A stretch of 64,000 nucleotides of DNA, taken from DASYTH01 sp035762905 (GTDB lineage Bacteria > Actinomycetota > Actinomycetes > Mycobacteriales > Pseudonocardiaceae). The position numbers and the translations under genes were made by a program. Below are positions 30,532 through 38,556 of the stretch, piece by piece. Each line of letters opens with the position of its first letter. Position 1 is the first letter of the stretch. Under the pieces are notes generated by a model. The model saw only the letters and a program-made list of their open reading frames with translations. It was not told where the DNA came from and did not search any database. The DNA is taken from positions 62,001 through 126,000 of the forward strand of contig NZ_DASUCC010000131.1 in the NCBI RefSeq assembly GCF_035762905.1. Reading direction: 5' to 3'.

Positions 30532-31319
30532 GACAGGTCCGGCAGGCCGAGGTCGAGGTTGGGTGCCTGGGTGCCGCCGTCGACCTCGATCACCTTTCCG
30601 GTGACGAAACCGCCGGCGGGGGAGGCGAGCCAGAGCACGGTGGCCGCGATCTCCTCGACGTTTCCGATCCGCCGCAACGGGGTCGCCTGTTCCATCCGCT
30701 GCCGGATCTCGTCGTTGGTGAGCACGATCGACAGCGCCGAGGTGGCCACCGAACCGACCGCGATGGCGTTGACCCGGATCCGCGGCGCCAGGTCGAACGC
30801 GGCCAGCTCGGTGAAGTGCGCGAGCGCCGCCTTCGCCGTGCCGTAGGCCAGAAAGCCGCGCCCGCTGACCCGGCCCATCACCGAGGAGATGTTGACCACC
30901 GCGCCGCCGCCGTGCTCCAGCATGACCGGCACGGCCGCGCGGGTGAGCGCGTGTGCGGTGCCCACGTTGAACCGGAACGCCTCCTCGAGGAAGTCCGGCT
31001 CGGTTTCCAGGAACGGCCGGGGATAGGTGCCGCCGACGTTGTTGACCACGATGTCCAGCCGGCCGAACTCGGCATTGGCAGCGGGCGCCAGCGCCGCCGC
31101 GGCGTCCAGCGACGACAGGTCGGCCGGCACGACCAGCGCGCGCCGCCCGGTTTCGGCGATCCGCTTGGCCACCTCGGCCAGGTCGCTCTCGGTGCGCGCG
31201 GAGATCACCACGTCCGCGCCGGCTTCGGCAAGTGCCACCGCCGTCGCCGCCCCGATCCCGCGCCCGGCGCCGGTCACGACGGCGACTTTGTCGCTCAACC
31301 CGAACAGATCCAGGATCAC
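30528..31319 (-). CDS. Short-chain dehydrogenase/reductase
   Basis: This 263-aa classical SDR has TGAGRGIGAATA for cofactor binding, NNVGGTYPRP (Asn), ISSVMG (Ser) and the catalytic YGTAK, ending VTGKVIEVDGGTQAP. It probably oxidises or reduces a hydroxy/keto group on an acyl or steroid-like substrate; the specific substrate is unknown. The GTG at 31319 lies 7 nt after TACGGT on the minus strand. A KstR-like motif overlaps this promoter. It is followed by the dehydrogenase-like gene in an overlapping pair. Confidence 0.9.
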   Translation of the reverse strand: MILDLFGLSDKVAVVTGAGRGIGAATAVALAEAGADVVISARTESDLAEVAKRIAETGRRALVVPADLSSLDAAAALAPAANAEFGRLDIVVNNVGGTYPRPFLETEPDFLEEAFRFNVGTAHALTRAAVPVMLEHGGGAVVNISSVMGRVSGRGFLAYGTAKAALAHFTELAAFDLAPRIRVNAIAVGSVATSALSIVLTNDEIRQRMEQATPLRRIGNVEEIAATVLWLASPAGGFVTGKVIEVDGGTQAPNLDLGLPDLS

Positions 31320-31326
31320 GCCGGAA

Positions 31327-31342
31327 ACCGTAACACGTTCTA
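31327..31342 (-). promoter_or_regulatory. SDR promoter with KstR-like operator
   Basis: On the minus strand the sequence TAGAACGTGTTACGGT contains AAC-N2-GTT with a full TAGAAC half-site, as in operators of KstR-type TetR repressors of sterol and lipid catabolism. TACGGT, the candidate -10, overlaps it and ends 7 nt before the GTG start. The site lies in the last codons of the neighbouring ATPase gene. Confidence 0.45.
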
Positions 31343-32125
31343 TTCGGTCCGGGAGGGGGCGACGACCAGGTGTCCGCGGACCGTGCGCAGCACCTCCACC
31401 TCGGCCGCATAGTGCCGGTGCACCACCGCGCTGGTGAGCACCTCGGCCGGCGTCCCGGCAGCCACCACCCGGCCGCCGTCGAGCAGCAGCAGCCGGTCGG
31501 CGTACTGCGCGGCGAAGGTCAGGTCGTGCAGCGTGCTCACCACCGTCGTGCCGTCCTCCGAGCGCAGCCGGTCGACCAGGTCCAGCAGCGCCTGGGCGTG
31601 GCCGATGTCCAGGCCGGTGGTCGGCTCGTCGAGCAGCAGCAGCCCGGCCTGCTGGGCCAGCACCCGAGCCAGCACCGCGCGTTGCCGCTCCCCGCCGGAG
31701 AGCGTGCGCAGCGCCCGGCCGGCCAGCCCGGACAGGTCCAGCCGGGCCAACACCTGCTCCACGATCTCCAGGTCGGCCCGGCCCTCCCGAGCCAGCGGAC
31801 CCAGGTGCGGGGTGCGGCCGAGCAGCACGTAGTCGGTGACGGTCAGGCCCTCGGGCAGCACCGGAACCTGTGGCGCGTAGCCGATCCGCCTGGCCCGCTC
31901 GCGCGCGCCGAGCGCCGCCGCGGGCGCACCGTCGAGCAGGATCTCCCCGGCTCCGCGGACCAGCCCGGCGATCGCCTTGAGCAGGGTGGACTTGCCGGCC
32001 CCGTTCGGTCCGATGACGGCCAGCCAGCCACCCGCCGACACCTCGGCGCTCACCCCGGCGACCACCGGGTCCGCGCCGTACCCGGCGCTCACGCGGTGCA
32101 GCGCAAGCGCGGTCACGGTGTTCAT
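31340..32125 (-). CDS. ABC importer ATP-binding protein, iron/heme/cobalamin type
   Basis: This 261-aa ATPase has Walker A GPNGAGKSTLL, signature LSGGERQRAVLARVLAQ, Walker B LLLLDEPTTGLDI and STLHDLTFAAQYADRLLLL. This is the FecE/HmuV/BtuD class that partners with FecCD permeases. It is the third gene of the binding protein-permease-ATPase set read from 34251. Its end contains the promoter of the SDR gene. Confidence 0.92.
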   Translation of the reverse strand: MNTVTALALHRVSAGYGADPVVAGVSAEVSAGGWLAVIGPNGAGKSTLLKAIAGLVRGAGEILLDGAPAAALGARERARRIGYAPQVPVLPEGLTVTDYVLLGRTPHLGPLAREGRADLEIVEQVLARLDLSGLAGRALRTLSGGERQRAVLARVLAQQAGLLLLDEPTTGLDIGHAQALLDLVDRLRSEDGTTVVSTLHDLTFAAQYADRLLLLDGGRVVAAGTPAEVLTSAVVHRHYAAEVEVLRTVRGHLVVAPSRTE

Positions 32126-32240
32126 GGTTCGCTCCCGCTCGGCCGCTGCTGGTGCCGGCTTCCTTCGTGCGCTGCTCGCCGCTCGTTCCTCGCGGCTGCG
32201 CTGCTCCTCAGTCCAGCCGGCACCGCGGCCTCCCGTCCGC
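32126..32240 (-). repeat. Intra-operon spacer with inverted repeat
   Basis: Read on the minus strand the spacer starts at the permease stop as TGAGCGGACGGG and ends GAGCGGGAGCGAACC just before the ATPase ATG. It resembles the elements after nadB and hisC. GGTGCCGGCT (32151-32160) and AGCCGGCACC (32215-32224) form a 10-bp inverted repeat, and GCGCTGCTC occurs twice inside. Confidence 0.55.
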
Positions 32241-33278
32241 TCACGGCAGCCCCCGGCGGTTCATCCGCAGCACCAGGATGAAGAACGGCGCCCCGGTGAA
32301 CGCCGTGATCACCCCGATCGGCAGCTCGGCCGGGGCGAACGCGGTCCGCGCGATCTCGTCGGCCGCGATCAGGAACGCGGCGCCGCCGACCAGCGACAGC
32401 GGCACCACCACCCGGTAGCTCGCCCCGGCCAGCAGCCGCATGATGTGCGGCACCACGATGCCGACGAACCCGATCAGCCCGCTCACCGCGACCGCGGCGG
32501 CGGTGGCCAGCGACGCGGCCAGCAACACGACCAGCCGCACCCGGCCCGGCCGCACGCCGAGCGAGGCCGCTTCGGCGTCGCCGACCGCCAGCACGTCCAG
32601 CAGCCGGGCGCACAGGCACAGCACCACCGCCGACAGCGCGATGTAGGGCAGCACCAGCAACACCTCGTGCCAGCCGGACGTGGACAGCCCGCCGAGCATC
32701 CAGGTGTAGACCTGCTCGATCGTGTCGGTGTTGAGCTGCTGGGCGAAGGTCTGCACGGCGGTGAGGAACGCCGCCACCGCGATCCCGGCCAGCAGCAGCA
32801 CCGCCGGCCCGCCGCCGGCCGAGCTGCCGAGCAGCCAGGTCAGCCCCACCCCGCCGAGCGCCCCGGCGAACGCGGCCAGCGGCAGCGGGTCGACCAGCCA
32901 GCCGGTGGTCTGCGGCGCGGCGACCACGACCAGGGTGGCCGCCATGCCCGCCCCGGCCCCGGCACCGAGCAGGTACGGGTCGGCAAGCGGGTTGCGGAAC
33001 ACGCCCTGGAACGCCGATCCGGCCACCGCGAGCGCGGCACCGACCAGCCCGGCAAGCACCACCCGGGGAACCCGGATCTGCCAGACGATGGCGGCCTCCT
33101 GCGCGGACAGCGGGGAGGTGCCGCCGGTCACCTGGGCGATCAGCTCGCCGGCCACCCGGGTCCAGCCGAGACCGGCGGCCCCGATCAGCGTCGCGCTGAC
33201 CATCACCGCGACCAGCACGAGCACCGCCACCGCGAGGGTGACCGGGGCCAGCCGGGTGGGGCGGGTCAGGTTCGCCAC
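32241..33278 (-). CDS. FecCD-type ABC transporter permease
   Basis: This 345-aa membrane protein has about ten hydrophobic segments and the FecCD family motifs VLAGLVGAALAVAGSAFQGVFRNPLADPYLLG, given here only in part (VAGSAFQGVFRNPLADPYLL), and GFVGIVVPHIMRLL. It transports Fe(III)-siderophore, heme or cobalamin through the membrane with the ATPase at 31340 and the lipoprotein at 33286. The gap to the binding-protein gene is only 7 bp. Confidence 0.94.
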   Translation of the reverse strand: MANLTRPTRLAPVTLAVAVLVLVAVMVSATLIGAAGLGWTRVAGELIAQVTGGTSPLSAQEAAIVWQIRVPRVVLAGLVGAALAVAGSAFQGVFRNPLADPYLLGAGAGAGMAATLVVVAAPQTTGWLVDPLPLAAFAGALGGVGLTWLLGSSAGGGPAVLLLAGIAVAAFLTAVQTFAQQLNTDTIEQVYTWMLGGLSTSGWHEVLLVLPYIALSAVVLCLCARLLDVLAVGDAEAASLGVRPGRVRLVVLLAASLATAAAVAVSGLIGFVGIVVPHIMRLLAGASYRVVVPLSLVGGAAFLIAADEIARTAFAPAELPIGVITAFTGAPFFILVLRMNRRGLP

Positions 33279-33285
33279 CGGTGAC

Positions 33286-34251
33286 TCAGCCGGCCTTGCC
33301 CACCGCCGCCGCGACCGCGCGCACCAACTCCACGATCCGCGGCCCCCAGCGGGAGGCGAGGTCGTCGTCCAGCTCCACCACGTTGCCGGTGCGCACGGCC
33401 TTGATCGTGTCCCAGCCCGGCCGGGCGGCGACCGTGCCGGCGTTCTGCCCGCAGCACCTGGTGTCGGCCAGGAAGATCAGGTCCGGGTTCGACCGGACCA
33501 CGTGCTCGGTGGACAGCTTCGGATATCCGCCGGACTCCGCCGTGTCGGCCGGGTCGGCGATGTTGGTCAGCCCGAACAGCCCGTACACCTGGCCGATGAA
33601 CGTCTTCGAGGTCGCGGCGAAGAGCTGGGTGTCCAGCTCGTGGTAGTAGCTCAGCTGTTTGCGGGGCGTCTCCGCGACGATCTTCTCGATCTCACTTCGG
33701 GAGCCGCTGGCCAGCTTCTCGGCCTCGTCGGAGTGTCCGGTCGCCGCGCCGAGCACCTGGAACTGCGCCCAGACGTCCTTGAGGTCGGCGGGGGCGGGCA
33801 GGAACAGCACGGGTGTGTCGAGCTTCGCCATCCCGGCGGCCAGATCGTTGGCGTCGTGCTGGGCGATCACCAGGTCGGGCCCGTAGTTGGCGATCGCCTC
33901 GATGTTCGGGGTCAGGCCGGACAGCGTGGTTTTCGGGGCCTCGGCGGGAAAGTTGGACTGGTCGTCGACGGCGACCACCTGTTTTCCGGCGCCGACCGCG
34001 AACAGCGCCTCGGTGCTGCTTGCCGACAGCGAGATGATCCGCTCGGGCCGGCGCTCGATGGTGATCTGGTTGCCGTCCGGCGTCGGGATCCGCACCGGGA
34101 AGCCCTGGGAACTCGCGGTGGCGGTCGACCCGCCGGCCGGAGCCGCCGGTTCCTCACGGTTGGCGCAGCCGGCCGTGGCGACGGCCAGCAGCAACGGAAC
34201 TACCACGGCGAGGCGTCGCGCGCGCCCGCGCTGGGTGGGGACTGTGGACAA
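33286..34251 (-). CDS. Substrate-binding lipoprotein of the FecCD-type importer
   Basis: This 321-aa class III binding protein has a lipoprotein signal with Cys29 (VATAGCANREE). The pattern PERIISLSASSTEALFAVGA, VAVDDQSNFPAEAPK and NPDLIFLADTRCCGQNAG, then RPGWDTIKAVRTGNVVELDDD, is that of TroA-like BtuF/FepB proteins. The ligand (ferric siderophore, heme or cobalamin) cannot be fixed. I looked for a cobalamin riboswitch in the 34252-34297 gap and see none. It is the first gene of its operon. Confidence 0.9.
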   Translation of the reverse strand: MSTVPTQRGRARRLAVVVPLLLAVATAGCANREEPAAPAGGSTATASSQGFPVRIPTPDGNQITIERRPERIISLSASSTEALFAVGAGKQVVAVDDQSNFPAEAPKTTLSGLTPNIEAIANYGPDLVIAQHDANDLAAGMAKLDTPVLFLPAPADLKDVWAQFQVLGAATGHSDEAEKLASGSRSEIEKIVAETPRKQLSYYHELDTQLFAATSKTFIGQVYGLFGLTNIADPADTAESGGYPKLSTEHVVRSNPDLIFLADTRCCGQNAGTVAARPGWDTIKAVRTGNVVELDDDLASRWGPRIVELVRAVAAAVGKAG

Positions 34252-34297
34252 ACCTGCACCTCACGGTCGTCGGGCTGGCAACCGACGCTATCACCGG

Positions 34298-35311
34298 CTA
34301 GGCGGAGTCCCGCTCGACAAGCTCTGTGGGGAGTACCACGGGTCCGCCGGTGGGGTGGCCGCCGATCTGGATCAGCAGCAGTTCGGTCATGGTGCGGGCC
34401 TGCTCGACGATGGGCTGGCGGATCGTGGTCAGCGCCGGCTCGGTGTGCTGGGCCAGCTCGATGTCGTCGTAGCCGACCACCGCCACGTCGTCCGGGACGC
34501 GGCGACCGGCGGCGCGCAGGGTGCGCAGCGCCCCGACGGCCATCATGTCGTTGGCGGCGAACACGGCGTCCAGGTCGGCCGCCCGGTCCAGCAGCTCGGC
34601 CATGGCCTGCTCGCCGGAGGTGCGGGTGAACCGGCCGTAGGCGACCTGGCCGGCCGCCTGTCCGGCTCTGGCCAGGGCCCGGTGGTAGCCGGTGAGCCGG
34701 TCGGTGGCGGCGGTCATGTCCGGCGGCCCGGCGATCGTGGCGATCCGGGTGCGCCCGGCGGCGACCAGCCGCTCGGTGGCCAGCTGCCCGCCGCCGACGT
34801 TGTCGCTGTCCACGTAGACCAGCCCGGAGATCGGGCGGTCCGGGCGCCCGCCGACCACGGTGGGCACCCCGGCCCGGATCAGGACCTGCGGCAGCGGGTC
34901 GTCGGCGTGCATGGATGCGAGCAACACCCCGTCCACGTGACCGCTGCGCACGTAGTCGGCCAGCCGCTCGTGCTCGGCGTCGTTCTGCGCGTTGACCAGC
35001 ACAAGCTGCACGCCGGTGCCGGTCAGCGCCTGGCTGGTGGCGATGATGATGCTGGCCAGGTAGGGGTCGGCGAGCACGGTCGCGTCCGGTTCGCGCAGCA
35101 CCAGCGCGATCGAGTCGGTCCGCCGCTTGACCAGGCTGCGCGCCGCCCGGTTGGGCACGTAGCCCAGCTCCGCGATGATGCGGTCGACCAGGTCCTTGGC
35201 CTCCGGCGACACCCGGGGCGAGCCGTTGATCACCCGGGACACCGTCGCCCTGGACACCCCGGCCGCCGCGGCCACCGTGTCCAGGGTCGGCTGCTGCCGG
35301 TGCTCGGTCAT
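34298..35311 (-). CDS. LacI-family repressor of the glucan locus
   Basis: This 337-aa repressor has the LacI helix-turn-helix TLDTVAAAAGVSRATVSRVI, with hinge GYVPNRAARSLVKRRT and a sugar-binding periplasmic-protein-like core. It is the last gene of the sugar ABC operon (binding protein, two permeases, GH1, LacI). The 14-bp palindromes TGAGAGCGCTCTCA at 39861 and TGAAAGCGCTCTCA at 41486 are of the LacI/CebR type and are its probable operators. The effector would be a beta-glucan oligosaccharide. ATG 35311 fits the family start. Confidence 0.92.
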   Translation of the reverse strand: MTEHRQQPTLDTVAAAAGVSRATVSRVINGSPRVSPEAKDLVDRIIAELGYVPNRAARSLVKRRTDSIALVLREPDATVLADPYLASIIIATSQALTGTGVQLVLVNAQNDAEHERLADYVRSGHVDGVLLASMHADDPLPQVLIRAGVPTVVGGRPDRPISGLVYVDSDNVGGGQLATERLVAAGRTRIATIAGPPDMTAATDRLTGYHRALARAGQAAGQVAYGRFTRTSGEQAMAELLDRAADLDAVFAANDMMAVGALRTLRAAGRRVPDDVAVVGYDDIELAQHTEPALTTIRQPIVEQARTMTELLLIQIGGHPTGGPVVLPTELVERDSA

Positions 35312-35338
35312 GCCGCAGTCACCTCGCAAGCTCGCTCA
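35312..35338 (-). repeat. Intra-operon TGAGCGAGC element between GH1 and lacI
   Basis: On the minus strand TGAGCGAGCTTGCGAGGTGA reads from the GH1 stop codon up to the LacI start. Its 14-mer GAGCTTGCGAGGTG also precedes the nadC start at 2800-2813. It belongs to the stop-anchored element family noted at three other junctions. Confidence 0.55.
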
Positions 35339-36706
35339 CTGCTTCAACCCGTTCGCTCTGATCACCTCGCGGTACCAGTGGGCGCTGTCCTTCCACACCC
35401 GGCGCTGCGTCGCGTAGTCCACGTGGACGATGCCGAACCGCTTCGAATAGCCGTAGGCCCACTCGAAGTTGTCCAGCAGCGACCAGACGAAGTATCCCCG
35501 AAGGTCGACGCCGGCCTCGATCGCGTCGTGCACCGCGGCCAGGTGCTCGCGCAGGTAGGCGATCCGTTCCGGGTCGCGCACCGCGCCGTCGGAGTTGACC
35601 AGGTCGTCGAACGCCGCGCCGTTCTCGGTGATCATCAGCGGGATGCCGGGGTACTCGGTGTGCACCCGGTGCACCAGCGCGCGCAGGCCGCCGGCGTCGA
35701 TCGGCCAGCCCATCGCGGTGGCCGGGCCGGTCGACTCGACGAACCGCACGTCGGCGCAACCCGGCCAGGGCGACGGCCCATCCGGCCCGGTGCCGCCGCC
35801 GTCGACCAGGGTCGGCGCGTAGTAGTTGACCCCGAGCACGTCGATCGGCGCGGCGATGGCCGGCTCGTCGCCGGACCGCACGAAGCCCCAGTCGGTGATC
35901 TCGTCGGTGTCGGCCAACAGGTCGGCCGGGTAGCGGCCGCGCAGCAGCGGGTCCAGGAACAGCCGGTTGCCGAGGCCGTCGATCCGGCGCACCGCGTCCG
36001 CGGCGGCGGGGGTGTCGCTGGCCGGCTCGACCGCGTGCAGGTTCAGCGTGATCGACACCTGGGTGCCGGCCGGCAGCGCCGCGCGCAGCGCCGCCGTGCC
36101 GAGGCCGTGCGCGAGCAGCAGGTGGTGGGCCGCGCGCAGGGCCAGCGCGGGGTCGGTACGCCCGGGGGCGTGCACGCCGGCCGCGTAGCCGAGGAACGCC
36201 GAGCACCACGGCTCGTTCAGCGTGGTCCACAGCGGGACCCGGCCGCCAAGCCGGTCGGCCACCAGCACGGCGTACTCGGCGAACCGGGCGGCGGTGTCCC
36301 GGGCGCCCCAGCCGCCGGCGTCCTCCAACTCCTGCGGCAGGTCCCAGTGATAGAGCGTGAGCACCGGCCGGATGCCGTGCTCGAGCAGCGCGTCGACCAG
36401 CCGGTCGTAGTGGTCCAGCCCGCGCGGGTTGGCCGGGCCGCGCCCGCCCGGCTGCACCCGCGGCCAGGACACCGAGAACCGGTACGCCGGCAGGCCAAGC
36501 TCGGCCATGAGCGCCACGTCTTCCCGGAAGCCGCGGTAGTGGTCGGCGGCCACGTCCCCGGTGTCGCCACCGCTGACCTTGCCCGGGGTGTGCGAGAACG
36601 TGTCCCAGATGGACGGTCCGCGGCCGTCGGCGGCGGTGGCGCCCTCGATCTGGTACGCCGCGGTCGCCGCGCCCCAGAGGAACCCCGGTGGAAACGTCCT
36701 GGTCAT
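35336..36706 (-). CDS. GH1 beta-glucosidase
   Basis: This 456-aa glycoside hydrolase family 1 enzyme has FLWGAATAAYQIEG at the N-terminus, the acid/base glutamate in TLNEPW (Glu165), VNYYAPT and the nucleophile in MITENG (Glu361), then LDNFEWAYGYSKRFG. There is no signal peptide, so it acts inside the cell on oligosaccharides brought in by the adjacent ABC importer, releasing glucose from beta-glucosides such as laminari-oligosaccharides. It overlaps the upstream permease gene by 4 bp. Confidence 0.95.
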   Translation of the reverse strand: MTRTFPPGFLWGAATAAYQIEGATAADGRGPSIWDTFSHTPGKVSGGDTGDVAADHYRGFREDVALMAELGLPAYRFSVSWPRVQPGGRGPANPRGLDHYDRLVDALLEHGIRPVLTLYHWDLPQELEDAGGWGARDTAARFAEYAVLVADRLGGRVPLWTTLNEPWCSAFLGYAAGVHAPGRTDPALALRAAHHLLLAHGLGTAALRAALPAGTQVSITLNLHAVEPASDTPAAADAVRRIDGLGNRLFLDPLLRGRYPADLLADTDEITDWGFVRSGDEPAIAAPIDVLGVNYYAPTLVDGGGTGPDGPSPWPGCADVRFVESTGPATAMGWPIDAGGLRALVHRVHTEYPGIPLMITENGAAFDDLVNSDGAVRDPERIAYLREHLAAVHDAIEAGVDLRGYFVWSLLDNFEWAYGYSKRFGIVHVDYATQRRVWKDSAHWYREVIRANGLKQ

Positions 36707-37548
36707 CCCTTCACCGCCCCCTGCATGATGCCTCCGATGATCTGCCGGCCGAGGAGCAGGAACACGATCAGCATGGGGAAGGTGGCGATCACGGTTCCGG
36801 CCAGCACCAGCGAGTAGTCGACCTCGATGCCACCCGCGGTGTTGGCGATGGCCACCTGCACCGTGGGGTTCTGCGTGTTGAGCAGGATCAGTGGCCAGAA
36901 CAGGTCGTTCCAGTAGGTGATGAAGGTCAGCAGGCCGAGCACGGCCGCGCCCGGCCGGGCCACCGGCAGCACCACGTTCCAGTAGATCCGCCAGGTGCTT
37001 GCTCCGTCCACCCGGCCGGCCTCGAGCAGTTCGGTGGGCATGGCCGAGGACAGGAACTGGCGCATGAAGAACACGCCGAACGCGGTCACCAGCGCCGGGA
37101 CGATCACGCCGCGCAGGTCGTTGGCCCAGCCGAACCACTGGGTGACCATGATGTACAGCGGGATGATCGCGAGTTGGGTCGGCACCAGCATGGTGGCCAC
37201 GACCAGACCGAACAGCGCGCCCCGGCCGCGGAAGCCCAGCTTGGCGAAGGCGAAGCCGGCCAGCGTCGAGGTGATCACCACGGCGACCGTGATGGTGCCG
37301 GCCACGATCGTCGAGTTCACCAGTGCCAGGCCGAAGTTGCCCTGCTCGTATGCGGCGGACAGGTTGTCCCACAGGTTTCCGCCGGGCACCAGCGGCGGCG
37401 GGTAGGCGCCGACCGCGGACTGGTCCCGGGAGGAGACCACGACCGACCAGTACAGCGGAAAGGCGGAGATCACCACGACCGCGATCAGCAGCGCGTACAC
37501 CGGCCACTTGGCGGCGTCGGCCGGTCCCACGACTCGTCGTCTGGCCAT
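36703..37548 (-). CDS. Carbohydrate ABC permease (MalG family)
   Basis: This 281-aa inner permease has six hydrophobic segments and the coupling EAA loop EAGRVDGASTWRIYWNVVLP. Its C-terminal QIIGGIMQGAVKG is typical of MalG-type sugar permeases. It pairs with the MalF-type permease 9 bp upstream and the binding protein at 38553. As usual for actinobacterial CUT1 importers, no ATPase gene is present; a shared MsiK-type ATPase elsewhere is expected. Confidence 0.94.
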   Translation of the reverse strand: MARRRVVGPADAAKWPVYALLIAVVVISAFPLYWSVVVSSRDQSAVGAYPPPLVPGGNLWDNLSAAYEQGNFGLALVNSTIVAGTITVAVVITSTLAGFAFAKLGFRGRGALFGLVVATMLVPTQLAIIPLYIMVTQWFGWANDLRGVIVPALVTAFGVFFMRQFLSSAMPTELLEAGRVDGASTWRIYWNVVLPVARPGAAVLGLLTFITYWNDLFWPLILLNTQNPTVQVAIANTAGGIEVDYSLVLAGTVIATFPMLIVFLLLGRQIIGGIMQGAVKG

Positions 37549-37557
37549 TGCGCGCTC

Positions 37558-38556
37558 CTATCCGTCCGCCGAGCGGATCCGGCGGACCAGCAGGAAGTTG
37601 ACCAGCACGATGACCACGGTGATCAGGAACAGGGTCCAGGCGATCGCGGCCGCGTAGCCGTACCGGCCGTTGGTCCAGAACTGTTGGTACAGATAGAGAA
37701 CGACGGTCTGGAACTCGCGTTCCGCGCCGCCGTTGTGGTTGCGTGTGGTGTCGAACAGGAACGGCTCGACGAACAGCTGCAACGCGCCGACGGTGGACAC
37801 GATGGCGGTGAAGATGATCGTCGGACGCAGGCTGGGGACGGTGATCGACCACAGCTGCCGCCACCGGCCGGCGCCGTCGATCGCCGCGGACTCGTAGAGG
37901 TCGAAGGGAATGGTCTGCATCGCGGCCAGGTAGATCAGCGCGTTGTAGCCGGTCCAGTGCCAGGTCACCATGACCGACACCGCGAACCAGGACGCGGCTT
38001 TGCTTGCCCGCCAGTCGATCGGGGCGTCGGTGAACGGCGAGAGCACCCAGTTCAGCAGCCCGAAGTCCCTGGCGAAGATCTGGTTGAAGATCAGGGCCAC
38101 GGCCGCGACCGAGGTCACGTACGGCACCAGCACGCCCATCCGCAGGAACAGCCGGCCGCGCAGCCGGTAGTTGAGCAGATGCGCGATGCCCAGTGCGAGC
38201 AACAACTGCGGCACCGTGGAGACCAGCCCGATGCCCACCGTGTTGAGCAGCGCGTTCCAGAAGTTGTCGTCGGAAAGCAGTGCCCGGTAGTTGTCCAGAC
38301 CGACCGAGACGTCCTCGCTGCCCGGCCGGCGGGGGCTCCACGCCGTGGTCGAGATCAGCGCGGTGTAGATCATCGGGAACAGCCCGAACACCCCGAACAG
38401 CAGGAAGAACGGCGCGACGTAGAGGTACGGCGAGCCGTTCACGTCCAGCCGGTAGAGCCGGGACCGCCAGACCTGCCGGCGGGGGCTTCTCGGTGGACTC
38501 GCGGGCCGCCACCGGAGGCGTTCCGGTGGCGACCCGCGAAGCGCGCTGCGGGTCAT
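37558..38556 (-). CDS. Carbohydrate ABC permease (MalF family)
   Basis: This 332-aa permease has a basic N-terminus, then six membrane segments and the EAA loop ESAAIDGAGRWRQLWSITVP. Early motifs PYLYVAPFFLLFGVFGLFPM and WHWTGYNALIYLAAMQ fit CUT1 sugar importers. The ATG at 38556 overlaps the end of the binding-protein gene by 4 bp, placing both in one operon driven from the promoter at about 39890. Confidence 0.94.
   Translation of the reverse strand: MTRSALRGSPPERLRWRPASPPRSPRRQVWRSRLYRLDVNGSPYLYVAPFFLLFGVFGLFPMIYTALISTTAWSPRRPGSEDVSVGLDNYRALLSDDNFWNALLNTVGIGLVSTVPQLLLALGIAHLLNYRLRGRLFLRMGVLVPYVTSVAAVALIFNQIFARDFGLLNWVLSPFTDAPIDWRASKAASWFAVSVMVTWHWTGYNALIYLAAMQTIPFDLYESAAIDGAGRWRQLWSITVPSLRPTIIFTAIVSTVGALQLFVEPFLFDTTRNHNGGAEREFQTVVLYLYQQFWTNGRYGYAAAIAWTLFLITVVIVLVNFLLVRRIRSADG

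Noticed and set aside
34252..34297. Cobalamin riboswitch before the FecCD-type importer
   Set aside because: The gap to lacI is only 46 bp, too short for the aptamer, and no B12-box-like sequence is present.
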